Positions 20,989 through 31,800 of a DNA stretch of 64,000 nucleotides are shown one piece after another (position 1 is the first letter of the stretch; the number at the start of each line of letters is the position of its first letter). The notes under the pieces were generated by a model, which made no database searches, had not been told where the DNA came from, and was given only the letters and a program-made list of their open reading frames with translations. The DNA is from Agrypnia vestita (lineage: Eukaryota; Arthropoda; Insecta; Trichoptera; Phryganeidae): contig JADDOH010000159.1 in NCBI GenBank assembly GCA_016648135.1, positions 19,442-83,441 of the forward strand. The letters are read 5' to 3'. The translations under genes and the position numbers were made by a program.

Positions 20989-23296
20989 TTACATATGAAA
21001 AAGATCAATACATATATCAGCAACTATCGAAGTTGATCTAAGTAATTAATACATATTAATATTTAACATGATATAAAAAAGCATTACGATATATAAACAT
21101 GTCTGATAAGTTTAAATCCTTGCAGCATGTTAGTTTATGTCTTATATTAGCAGTCCATGTCCAACATTACCCGGGATTCAAAATTGTTATAATTTAAAAT
21201 AGGTGGTTGGGTGGTGGGGGAGAGTGGTGCTTTCGTTTTACATAGACCCTAAAGAGTAACGACATGTGTAAAATTTGGTCCAGGTGACTCTGATATAGAT
21301 GTGAAGATATTCCTCTGTCTTTTAATGCAACTGAGCAAAATTTAGAGTGAATGGCATTCAATATTATTATACACAATTATTTTGGTATAATATTGAATGA
21401 GGGGTGACTACGATTTGCACAAGGTGCTAAAAGGTAACTATGCAACATTGGGTTTAGATCAGTCAAATGGTGCAGGACTGTATATTGACAGACATACAAC
21501 CAATTTTATATACATATGTACATAGTTGTATACATATTTATATATTTACCTAAAACAAATTAAATATGTTTTGAATTGAAGACTTGAAAGTCAGGTGTAT
21601 TCAAAGATTAGAAGGCAAGGTAGGTCGAGGAATCAATCCAACTAGTGGCCACCCACTGTCCTATTTTCATAAAAAGAATTAGTAATAAACAAAGTATGTT
21701 TATATGATTTACTTTTTTTATGCTGATCATACAACGTGGTAGAATTGAAACATATCTTGCTCGTTAGATGTTGGAACTTTGTATTGTGATATCTTACACC
21801 TTTGATGTGAACAATTTTATATATTATGTTTAAATTTTGCTTTTGTATATATATGCTTATGTAATTCTAACTTATTATAACATTTATGATTAACATCAAA
21901 CAGAAAATCATAATTGGCAATAAATATTTAAAAATAATTTAAATATTCAAAAAATATTTATTATCAACATTGGGGCTTTTAAATAAATTGGCAACCTTTT
22001 AAATAAATTGTCAAATTTCAATGAACCTTCATTTTATGCTAATAGTAATAAAGGAACAATTATTTGTTTATTTATTAAACCATTTTGATACATGTATATA
22101 TATATATATATAAACTAAATTACAAAGGTACATGGTTTCAATATTAGAATAAATGAACATATTAGAGTTGGATGCCTCAGTAACAACAATTTTTCTGAGT
22201 TTACAAATCATGTTTTAGAGATAGCCCACACTTGATAAAGATAATACATTTTGCATGTCATTTGTACCTACGAATGGCCCTAAACTTAATATATTCCTCA
22301 TTTCTATGTATTTATCCACTCCCAGTACTGCTGTAACCAAGCCCTTAGAAATTTGAATAAATATCATAAGTCATATTCATCTTATTGATTAGTTAGTGAA
22401 AAAAAATTTCTGCCTCATATAAAGTGATATCAAAACCAGTCAATGCCAATGTAATCAGCATAGTTAGTACAAAGTTTTTTGTTTAAATTAATAAATTAAT
22501 TGTAAATTTTTCAATTGTATTTTTGAGAACATCAATCAGTTTCAAAACCCACACTAACTAATATTATGATTGTTATGTTAGTTTTTTTAAAATCCTCTTC
22601 ATTTCACTATAAATTTATTTCAATATGCGCATCGTTCATTCGAATCGCATGCGCATTCAATATGAGCATCGTTCAAAAAGTCTTGGTGTTATCAATATTC
22701 AGAATACTTTTTGTGATTTACTTTAGATGAAATCTCAGGTCAAATTTTGGAACTGAATGATTCAATTTACACATTTTCATGGACTGTATACTAGTGCCAA
22801 CGTTTGATATTAATGCAAACAAAAATGATTTTAAATTCTATTTATGTTATATTTTCTCCAACTTCACTACAACTTTAGCAATAGCATGGTCCGCTTACAG
22901 CAATCCCATGATTTAAATAAAAATCTCGACAAAAGTACAAAGAATAAAATAGGCAGCCCATATTTGCCTTATAGTTTTTTGTGACATGTTGAAACTGCAT
23001 AAAAAATTAAAAGCGAATATATATATATATGTATATATATTTCTTTAATGTATTTGAGTTAACTTTAATATGCAGGAATCTAGTCAAAGTTTTGTGATTT
23101 ATTTTAGAAACATTTCCCTTGTCAAGTCATTCTTATCTTGCAGTTCTTTTGTATTTGTATATTTGACACACACTGTGTGCACTCACTCTGCCCCCTTCTA
23201 CTATATCATCCTTCACGCTGATATTTTGTGCTGGCTTAAGAGTTTATTCATATCTATACTATGCCTATCAGCAATTATGTACATACATCCCATATT
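20989..23296. other. PPT2 3' flank, no gene seen
   Basis: AT-rich sequence with short TA runs (22098-22113, 23022-23040) and several polyadenylation hexamers. No convincing exon or recognised repeat. Confidence 0.4.
21684..21924 (+). promoter_or_regulatory. Candidate PPT2 polyadenylation signals
   Basis: AATAAA hexamers at 21684-21689 and 21919-21924 are plausible cleavage/polyadenylation signals 0.7-0.9 kb after the PPT2 stop. In DNA this AT-rich such hexamers are common, so neither can be fixed without transcript ends. Confidence 0.35.
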
Positions 23297-23684
23297 GCTT
23301 GCCCAACGTAAATTGGCTTGCGACGAATTTGGAACTAAAACATCTTGATTACCAATATACACTGAATTATTATGTCCAAAACATCCAAAACAGTCCGGGA
23401 TGGTGCAAGAACAATTGCCAATGAAGTATTAATGTTTTGCGAAGCTGAAAAAGCAAATAATGGACAATATTACCGTCTGACAGTTTGACAGATAGAACGG
23501 CTGCCATTACTGCATGGTTTCTTTAGTGCTGCCCGACCAAATTTCTGTTAAAGGCTACGACACCGGTCAACGGACATTCTGTACATTATGTATTGTGTAA
23601 TAAATTAAACACCCTGGCAGCTTCTGTTACGCAACAGGGATGCCCTCCCTCGCACGCCAATTTATAGTGGTCGCATTCTAGTTC
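23297..23684 (+). mobile_element. Dispersed transposon fragment, copy A
   Basis: ~90% similar to 30322-30782, but lacks a ~75 bp GC-rich segment that copy B has. It carries a start and the frame SKTVRDGARTIANEVL, then FCEAEKANNG, before a stop. Copy B continues PSDSLTDRMAAIT in the same frame. The pattern matches the N-terminus encoded by the element at 48578-49906 (minus strand), so these are probably the 5' ends of related DNA transposons. Confidence 0.55.
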
Positions 23685-24103
23685 AGAATATATTGTTATA
23701 TATTTTTTTACTATTGTTTTTTTTTATATATATTATGTATATTCATTTTATAATTCCAAAATTTACATAGGTATATAAGGAACATTCCTTATTGCATCAT
23801 AAAGAATACTTGAATGACATTGATTTATGTAAATAAATCTGCATTTAAAGAGTTAATAATTATTCCATCAAATATTTATTAACTTGTTTAAACCATTCTC
23901 CTCTCTGCCTTCATCAGTTGTTATTATTGTCCCAAGCTTAATTTGTTGCTTAAATATCTTCAAAATTATTGTTAAAAGGTGATTCACCTTCAATAGTATT
24001 TCCATAGATGTCAGTAACTCTTTAATGAAGTTTTATGAAAATACATATGTTTTTGCTTGATTTGTTTTGGTGTGAGCATATAATATGTACATATATCGAT
24101 GGT

Positions 24104-24224
24104 GGAAAGGCTAATTGACTAACACGCCAATTCTGTAATACTTCAATTGTCTGAAAAAGACAATATCAATGGTGTATATAATTCAATATCGCCAAAATTG
24201 GCGTGTTAGTCAATTAGCCTTTCC
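24104..24224. mobile_element. 121 bp MITE with perfect 29 bp inverted ends
   Basis: GGAAAGGCTAATTGACTAAC... (24104-24132) is exactly inverted at 24196-24224. The interior is AT-rich and non-coding. Perfect arms imply recent insertion or strong folding constraint. Confidence 0.75.
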
Positions 24225-25741
24225 CGTCAATATGTATATGCTAATTATCTCATACCAGATCATTAAGCAAAAAACTAAAACAAATCCAAACATATTTAGT
24301 ACAATAACAGTACTATGTTGATCCAATTTTAAAATATCTAGTCTGACTGTCATCTTCAATTCTGCACTTCGCGAATCTATATACTCTATATTACTTTACA
24401 CTACCATATTTCCTTATACACGTATTATTATTTTGTTATTTTGAAGCGATATATTAGTAGTGGTTCTTTTCTCTTCCAAATTTTTCTATTAAATTATATA
24501 TAATAATTGTATGAACTGTTTTTTGAGTTTATTTTTATTGATGTGTCCTACTATATCTTAAAAAGTTATTATTAATGTAATGTGCTACAGAGTATGAACC
24601 TCAAATTGATATATAATGTTTCTAACCAATCGTAGGCAAGTACCTGTTTTTTTCTTAAAAAGATAATGTAAGAATATTTTGTTAACCTAAAAAATTTGGT
24701 TAAGTGTCGAAGAGTCTGAATAGATCAAATATTTTATAACATTTAATTTGAATGCTAGATGTAAGTTGAACTAATATTTTATTATTGGAAATGTTTAGCA
24801 ATTAAAGCCCATAATAAATGTAAAAATAAATCTTTATATTAAACGCCTTTTATTTCATGAATGCTATCTGTAATTTTTAATAGATTGGCTCGAGTCTATG
24901 ATGAATGAAAAGTGTTTGATAATTCTGCAATAGATGGCAGACTTCCTGTAGGAAGAAATTAACAATATGATATTGTGCTGCTCTGAAGATAAGGTGAGAT
25001 TTCTTATTTTATTTTATTCAGGATTCTAACAGTTTATTAATACAAAGAAATAGAACATACCTATATGATAATTGAGAATATTGAGCCAATTACATACAAG
25101 AATTCGCTTGACAAACCTAATAACCTGTACGATAATAACATTTATTGTACATAACAGTATAGGAAAACATATGTAATGCAATGAAAAGGTCAAAGAGTTT
25201 TAAAAAAAGATATAAGAATACAATAATAAATACGGAAATAAATTTACTGTACTTCCCTCGTGCATAAATGCAAAAGTGGAAATGAATTTCCAGGGGAGAA
25301 AGGGTGGCGGGGTAAAGGGAAAATGGGATAAGGAATAAGATCTGTGTGATAAGATGAATTAAGTTTAAAGAACAACCATAAAAAGTTATGCAATGTGTGA
25401 TCGTAGTGGTGTGGCGTTGAAAATGTCGAGTTCGCTGAAAAATGTGCATGATGAGGCTCTGTAGAACTTAGTTCTTAGTTAAAGCTCTGTATAATTTATT
25501 AACTGCTGCCATGGGGGTGAATTCTCGTAACACAATATTACTGTCAAGATAGCGAAATAGCAATGATTACTTATCTTATGTTCTCCAAAGTTAAACTGGC
25601 CATAATATATTTGTATTGTTTAACTTTTATTTTTATGATGGTTCAAATATGCATAATTAAAATCATTATTTTATATGTAAACTCCTGGTGACTTACTAAT
25701 TAAAGAGTAAGAAATCTATTAGTACTTAACAGAAATAATAC
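24225..25741. other. AT-rich intergenic, nothing recognised
   Basis: No exon, RNA gene or transposon end that I can support. A 110-codon minus-strand frame at 25117-25449 has no domain or splice context. Confidence 0.35.
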
Positions 25742-26238
25742 GAGGGGTGTAAAAGAAAAAGGCAACAATATCCAAAAAATAATAATTATGTTTTGAATGC
25801 ACGGAGAATTACTTATTTAGAATGTATTAATCTATCCCTTCCACAATCATATTAAAAGTAAAGGCAGCAATATATAGCAAATCAACTTCAACCCCCAATT
25901 ATGTTTCATGTGACAAAATGGCTACTTCATACTAAAGTGAGAAGTGATGTCAATTTTAGACAAAAACAGCAATTTGCAATTATGTATATAAATAACAAGA
26001 CCAGCAATGTCCACTATTTGATATTAAACACAGCAAATCCATATTTAAGTTAAATATTTATTTATACACATTTATATAAGGGAATCTAAAGTGGAAATTC
26101 TTTTTAAAAACTTATTTCCAATAAGGTGTAGGTTTCATAAATTCCAAAAAAAATTCCTGGACTAGTGCCAAGTTTTTTGTATTTATCTCAGAAACATACC
26201 AATGAAATATTGCTATCTTTACTTTTATACCCCTCAAT
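25742..26238. mobile_element. TIR element 'GAGGGGTGTAAAAG', copy 1
   Basis: Starts GAGGGGTGTAAAAGAAAAAG and ends with the inverted TTTACTTTTATACCCCTC. It contains internal repeats of the theme AAGGCAGCAATAT and TTAGACAAAAACAGCAATTT, and shares long stretches with 39757-40250 (opposite orientation) and 59018-59243. No transposase is seen, so it is non-autonomous. Confidence 0.65.
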
Positions 26239-28715
26239 ATAATGGAGGTTTTATTTATTTGCATTTGGTTTCAACATAATACAAAACTACATATTTTAAT
26301 ATAGCAGGTACGTGCAGTGAGTATGTATATTGAAGCCTTACTTTATGAAAAATTTTGTAATTTAAATATATATTTATTTTATTATAGATGTCTCACAGAG
26401 ACGAAACTGTATTTTCAAGGCAGAGTAGGTATAGAAGTCTTTTTGGGTGTTAAACATAGGACTTACGATCTATTGTATGGTTGGCTTAAGTGATCACTTT
26501 ACATATATACTTTATGCAACATTCGCATTTCCACCCATGATAGAATACCATGTCTGCTAATTTTTGGAAGCTGTATATATTTAAATTATACGCCACATTT
26601 CACATGTGAGTTATAAGGATCCTCAACGCAGCCGGCCCCGAAGCTTTTTCATTCCTCTTGAGTAACCACAGATGTCGTTAAATGAGACATTTATATTTGA
26701 TTTGAAGTTTTTTTTTAGCAATATACTCTATCTGTCTAATGGAATTCATTCGAATTACTAGCATTCGCCAGAAATATTATTTCAATTTTTATTAAATTCC
26801 TTTTTTTACCAGTATTTTCATTCAGAATATATTTATTTATTTATTAAAGTGATAGAAATATTACGAAATGTGTATAGCTTTTATTTTAATATTTTTCAAA
26901 TATTATGGTCGCAATGCCATATTTGCATATTTATCATGGTCGCAATGCCATATTTGCTTTGTGACCATCTTAAATATGTATTGCCTTATAGCTTTAAAAA
27001 TATCAAACCTTTTACTCTAATCTCCTCCAAATAATAATTACAAAGGGGACCTTGGTAATGCACACCCCTTGGTTGCAAACACTTCTGAAACATATATTTT
27101 AGAATGGTATTCAACTGTGCCGTTCCGTTCCGCATAAAGCCTTCTCTTAATTCAAATCTGATCTGGCAAAATTTAATACAATATCGCTGCTCAAGTCATT
27201 CCGTCATTCACAACAATTGACAAACTGACGGGTTAACCACACTTCTTCACTCAGAGGCTGATTGACGCATTTTGCGAGTGGGGAAAAATTCATCAATGCA
27301 GGTGAATGTCCCCTACATGTCTTCACTGCAGGACATACTTATTGTTATATATATATATATATTGTGTCATGTAGCTATTAGCAAAAACTTCGGAGGGTCT
27401 TCTTTATTCAATTTTAAATAGAAAACATTCTTTACACTTTGTTTTGATCCTTTTGCAGCAAGAATGGAAATATATGTGTTACGTTAGCAAGATAACTAAT
27501 ATGTGGTGATCAGTTTGTGACCACTAACTTGCATAATAAATCAAACTGAAATTTAAAGTAGTGGGGTGTGCCGTTTTTTTTTTTTGATAAATTTAGATTT
27601 ATTAGTTTTTACCCCGCATATGATAAAACCAAGATGGTTGCTAAAGTTAGTGAGTGTGTTCTATTTCATGTTATTTTACATCCAGATTTAGTGGACATTT
27701 TATGTTATTTGAAATAAAATTAAAGGAAAATACTAAGTAAAATAAAAATGTATGTTTTTACTGAATTTATATTTTCGTTCATTCATTCATATGGAACTTC
27801 TATTGTTTTTCCATTTTTTTACACGGAATTTCCATATCGAATTCATATGGAAATATGTATTTTATTATATTGTGTTTATGTAGTTCCATAAATATTAAAT
27901 TAACCGAAAATTGAACAGAATTTTTTTGTAGAGTGTATTTTATTATATTATACATTATACAAATATTCAATCAATTGGAAATGTACAGATTTTTTACTGA
28001 AATTAAAAGTATTTTCTTCAAAAATCTGTTTTTGTATAAACCCTGAAAAAGTTTTAAGAGCCAAAATTTTCGCATCTATTATCCTTCATTATTTTTCTCT
28101 CGTCAAATACACGCGCTTACAAAGGCACAAAACTAGCCACTTTTAGATTAACTAATTCCTTATCCATTATTGAATATCTAAACATTTTTTATGGTTTGCT
28201 GAATTATGATGATTGTTCTCACTATCCCACTTTTCTGACTCCTTTAATATTATCGTCTTTCTTACAGCTTTAGATCAAATAGATTTATTCTTGAGATGCT
28301 CATTATTATTGACAAACTTGTGTGGACTCATATAAAACACTGTACCTACCTATTGTATATAAATAAATTAATGGAAATCGGTCAAAACAAAAAAGGAAAT
28401 ATTTTTGTGGATTATAAAAATCCTTATTTTACTTTGAGAGCATTTATTAATAAAAATACATATCCAAGAATGTCAGTAAATCAATACATATTTCAATTAT
28501 TTACACTTAAATATAATTGTTCAAATGTGCACAAAGAAAATACTTAAGTGATAATTTCACGAAGTAACAAAATATAACATTTCAACACATGAAAGGTATA
28601 CATGATAAAATTTACTTAGAAAATAATAGGTGCAATTTTTATCGTTAAACACCACAGTAAATCTTTCGATTATGTAAAAATGGTCAGAAAACTTCAACAT
28701 TTATATATCTTTGGT
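26239..28715. other. Region between the two convergent genes
   Basis: AT-rich. Contains a repeat at 26378-26470 loosely similar to 31765-31865 (CACAGAGAC...GGTATAGAAGTCTTT) and a (TA)n run at 27341-27361. The part nearest 28716 is probably the 3' UTR of the minus-strand gene. AATAAA on the minus strand near 28444-28449 is a candidate polyadenylation signal. Confidence 0.4.
26905..26957. repeat. Two-copy 31 bp tandem repeat
   Basis: ATGGTCGCAATGCCATATTT occurs at 26905 and 26936, 31 bases apart. Confidence 0.8.
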
Positions 28716-28827
28716 TTAAACGGCATCTGTCATATCCTCGTTGCAGTCATGTTTTGCTCTCCCATTTTTCCCTGAAACTTCTCTCGTTAAACTTAACTCT
28801 TCCTGCTCTCCCATCTCCAAGTCTTTT
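28716..28827 (-). CDS. Membrane protein last exon (cytoplasmic tail, stop)
   Basis: Acceptor TAATATTTTCAG on the minus strand. The first base completes an arginine codon from the transmembrane exon; then KDLEMGEQEELSLTRE to MTDAV and TAA. Confidence 0.7.
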
Positions 28828-31800
28828 CTGAAAATATTACAATACCATATTAAACAACAATGACTTAGTTTGAAGAAATTAATATTTTTGAGAAAATTCA
28901 CAGCTCTATATACATATGTAAGTACTTTGTATGTATTATCAAATTATTTGTTATTTTTCCGAAACTTGCCAAAATCAATACTAATAATTTTAAGTTAGAA
29001 CCAATGAAATATAGTAGTTATATTATCCTTTTATTTATACATATTTTATAAATAGGTATATAGAATTGTTTAGATATCGTAATTTTTTAAATATTCTATT
29101 TCTCATATTTTGAAATAGGAGTACCATTTAAAAAGTTTAATGAAATCTTAAATTTTGTAAACATGTAAAAAATATTAATTAGGCTAACAGAAATAAAACA
29201 ATTAAAAGATGACTTTAATCAATAATCTTATAGGAAAAAGTAAAATGCAGTTTAAATATAAAAATACATATGTAAGTATCTAATTAAGAAAAAATATGCA
29301 TTTAAGATTTTTTTAAATTCATCATGGACATTAGAAAGTTATTCTTATACATGAATAATATATAAAGTTGAGTGGCTGTGCATTCAAGTAAATCTAATTT
29401 GTGTATTGATGTTGCCAGCTCTGACCTGCTTGTTAAGCTAATGATCAATTCATCGAGAGTACAAATCTCATCCTGGAAGATCAGTAAGTTAATCCTACTT
29501 TCATAGCACAAGAATTTAGCTTAGTTTGGAAGTAATAAAAGTATGTATTAACAATTTGATTGTAGTATGAGATAATATGATAGAAAGGAGAGTAGTTTCT
29601 TAAATCTTGAAATCTGGAAACCTATTATTTTATTCTCTGTGAAATAACTCCGACAAGACACAGTGCTGTTGAAGAACAACTTGGTTTTTATCCTATGCTC
29701 CTTCACTTAATTTCAATGCAAAGCTGGGCAAAATCAAAAATTGACATAATTCAAATGAGATTTGGGTTGAACCATATGGCTGAGAAAGTAGATCTAAAGA
29801 TAAATGGAATCGATCTTCGCATATACACTTGCGAACCACAAACTCTTTCTTCAGTAAAGAAGAACACTGTTTAATGTGGTGACACAATTGTTAGAGTCAG
29901 GAGACGACTAAATCGCCACCATACCAAAAGATGAGAGTTTTTCAGCAAAGCGTATTTACCCATCCTGTCATACAAATGTAAAACATAGATTCTCATGAAT
30001 GACATGATAACATTAACGTAGCCCAAAAAATCATGAAGAGATCCATGTTTGGCATTTCACTATTTAAATGAACTATACATAAATGGGTACTTAGCCAAAC
30101 AGAATTGAATGACATTATACACTAGTTGTAAAAACTAAATAGCAGTGGGCGGGGCATCATATGAGCCTTCATGGGGTGAAATGTCTGTGAGCAGGCCAAA
30201 GACCCGCTGGACCAATAACATGTGGGCAGTTCGGAGGAGTTGGGTAATGTATTTGTCCTGTATAGGATGCAAAGGTTTAGATGATGAAAAACATTTCATA
30301 TTGAATTTTAGTAGCCGAGTATTGCTTGACCACAATAACTTTGCGTGCGGCGACTTTGGAACAAAACCCGCCCCGCCCGCACCCGGCGGTAACCCCTCGT
30401 CCTGTCATTCAGTACAATTTTGTATTTGCTCGGGAGCTGTGACATCTTGATTACCAATATACACTGAATTATTACGTCCAAAATATCCTAAAAATTCCGG
30501 GATAGTGCAAGAACAATTGCCAATGAAGTATTAAAGTTTTGCGAAGCTGAAAAAGCAAATAATGGACCGATATTACCGTCTGACAGTTTGACAGATAGAA
30601 TGGCCGCCATTACGGCTTGTTTTTTTTAGTGCTGCCCGACCAAATTTCTGTTAAAGGTTACGACACCGGTCACCGGACATTCTGTACATAATGTATTGTG
30701 TAATAAATTTACACCCTGGCAACTTCTGTTACGCGACAGGGATGCCCTCCCTCGCACGCCAACTTATAGTGGTCGCATTCTAGCTTGTTATAGAGGTCTT
30801 GGCTCTCGCCTAGTGATCTGGCGATCGGTGGTATGAACCCCATTCCAGGACACCAGCAAGTTAGTTCTATTTTCATAGCACAAACATTTAGCTTAGTTTG
30901 AACATACTAATAATGTTGATGCGACACGTGTTCCTGGCCAATGCGAATTTATATTTTAGCAATGCCTTTGATTTACATTGCCAGTGCTTAAATTAGGCAT
31001 CATGTTGATTACTTGTAATGCTTAAAAATCTACATTTATGTTGAATAATAAAACCTTAATTAGCTTAATAAAAACTGCGTGAAAAATTACATACCTTTTT
31101 CTATATTTGAAAATGATGAGTACTATGAATGCATTCCCTATGAAAAGGGCAGCGATGATTAGAGAAGGAATGACAACGTCTGAAAAATAAGAAGCACCAT
31201 TATTGTTTGTCTTTAACACTTAATGTAAATATTTTTGTTCATTATAAAACATCTTCAATTACTGCGAAAAAATTGTGGTAACATTATTTAAATAATTAAC
31301 AATAATACATTATTGGTATTAATATGGTGTTAAAGTGGTAACATTATTTGTATTTAGTATATGTTGTATCCTGATGAAGGCACCATTGGCCCCGAAACAT
31401 GTTGATATTTCGACAAATTAGTGGTTAATACAAAGTATGTATATTCTTGTTAATTATTCATTGTATAACAGCCTGGTATTAAAATATACAAGTTCTCACA
31501 AATAAACAAGAAAAAAAACTTTTATACGGCTCGGTAGCCTGTAACTAGTTCCCGTACACCTAGTGGCATGATTTTAATTATTTTGTCCTGTGCAAAAAAC
31601 TATTAATGCATGATTATGTTTATTTATGTGTATTGTGTGGTCAATACAAGTTAATAAACTTTTGGATGCCTTTCCTGCTTCCTTCAGGTTTTTCCAAATT
31701 TTTTAACAAATAATACAAGTGTATATTGATGAATATTATATATGTACTTGAATTCAGATTAATTATAGAAGTGTCACAGAGACAAAGCAATTTATATTGG

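Noticed and set aside
24061..24240. CRISPR-like repeat-spacer arrangement
   Set aside because: It is a single inverted pair (MITE), not direct repeats; the genome is eukaryotic and no cas genes exist.
29302..29511. Minus-strand frame with an acceptor-like CTTCCAG, a candidate extra exon of the membrane protein
   Set aside because: It overlaps a degenerate SINE, and the transmembrane exon already joins the last exon in frame without it.
30145..30450. 101-codon plus-strand frame as a gene
   Set aside because: It runs from a LINE remnant (RPKTRWTNN) into a different transposon fragment; a chimeric chance frame.
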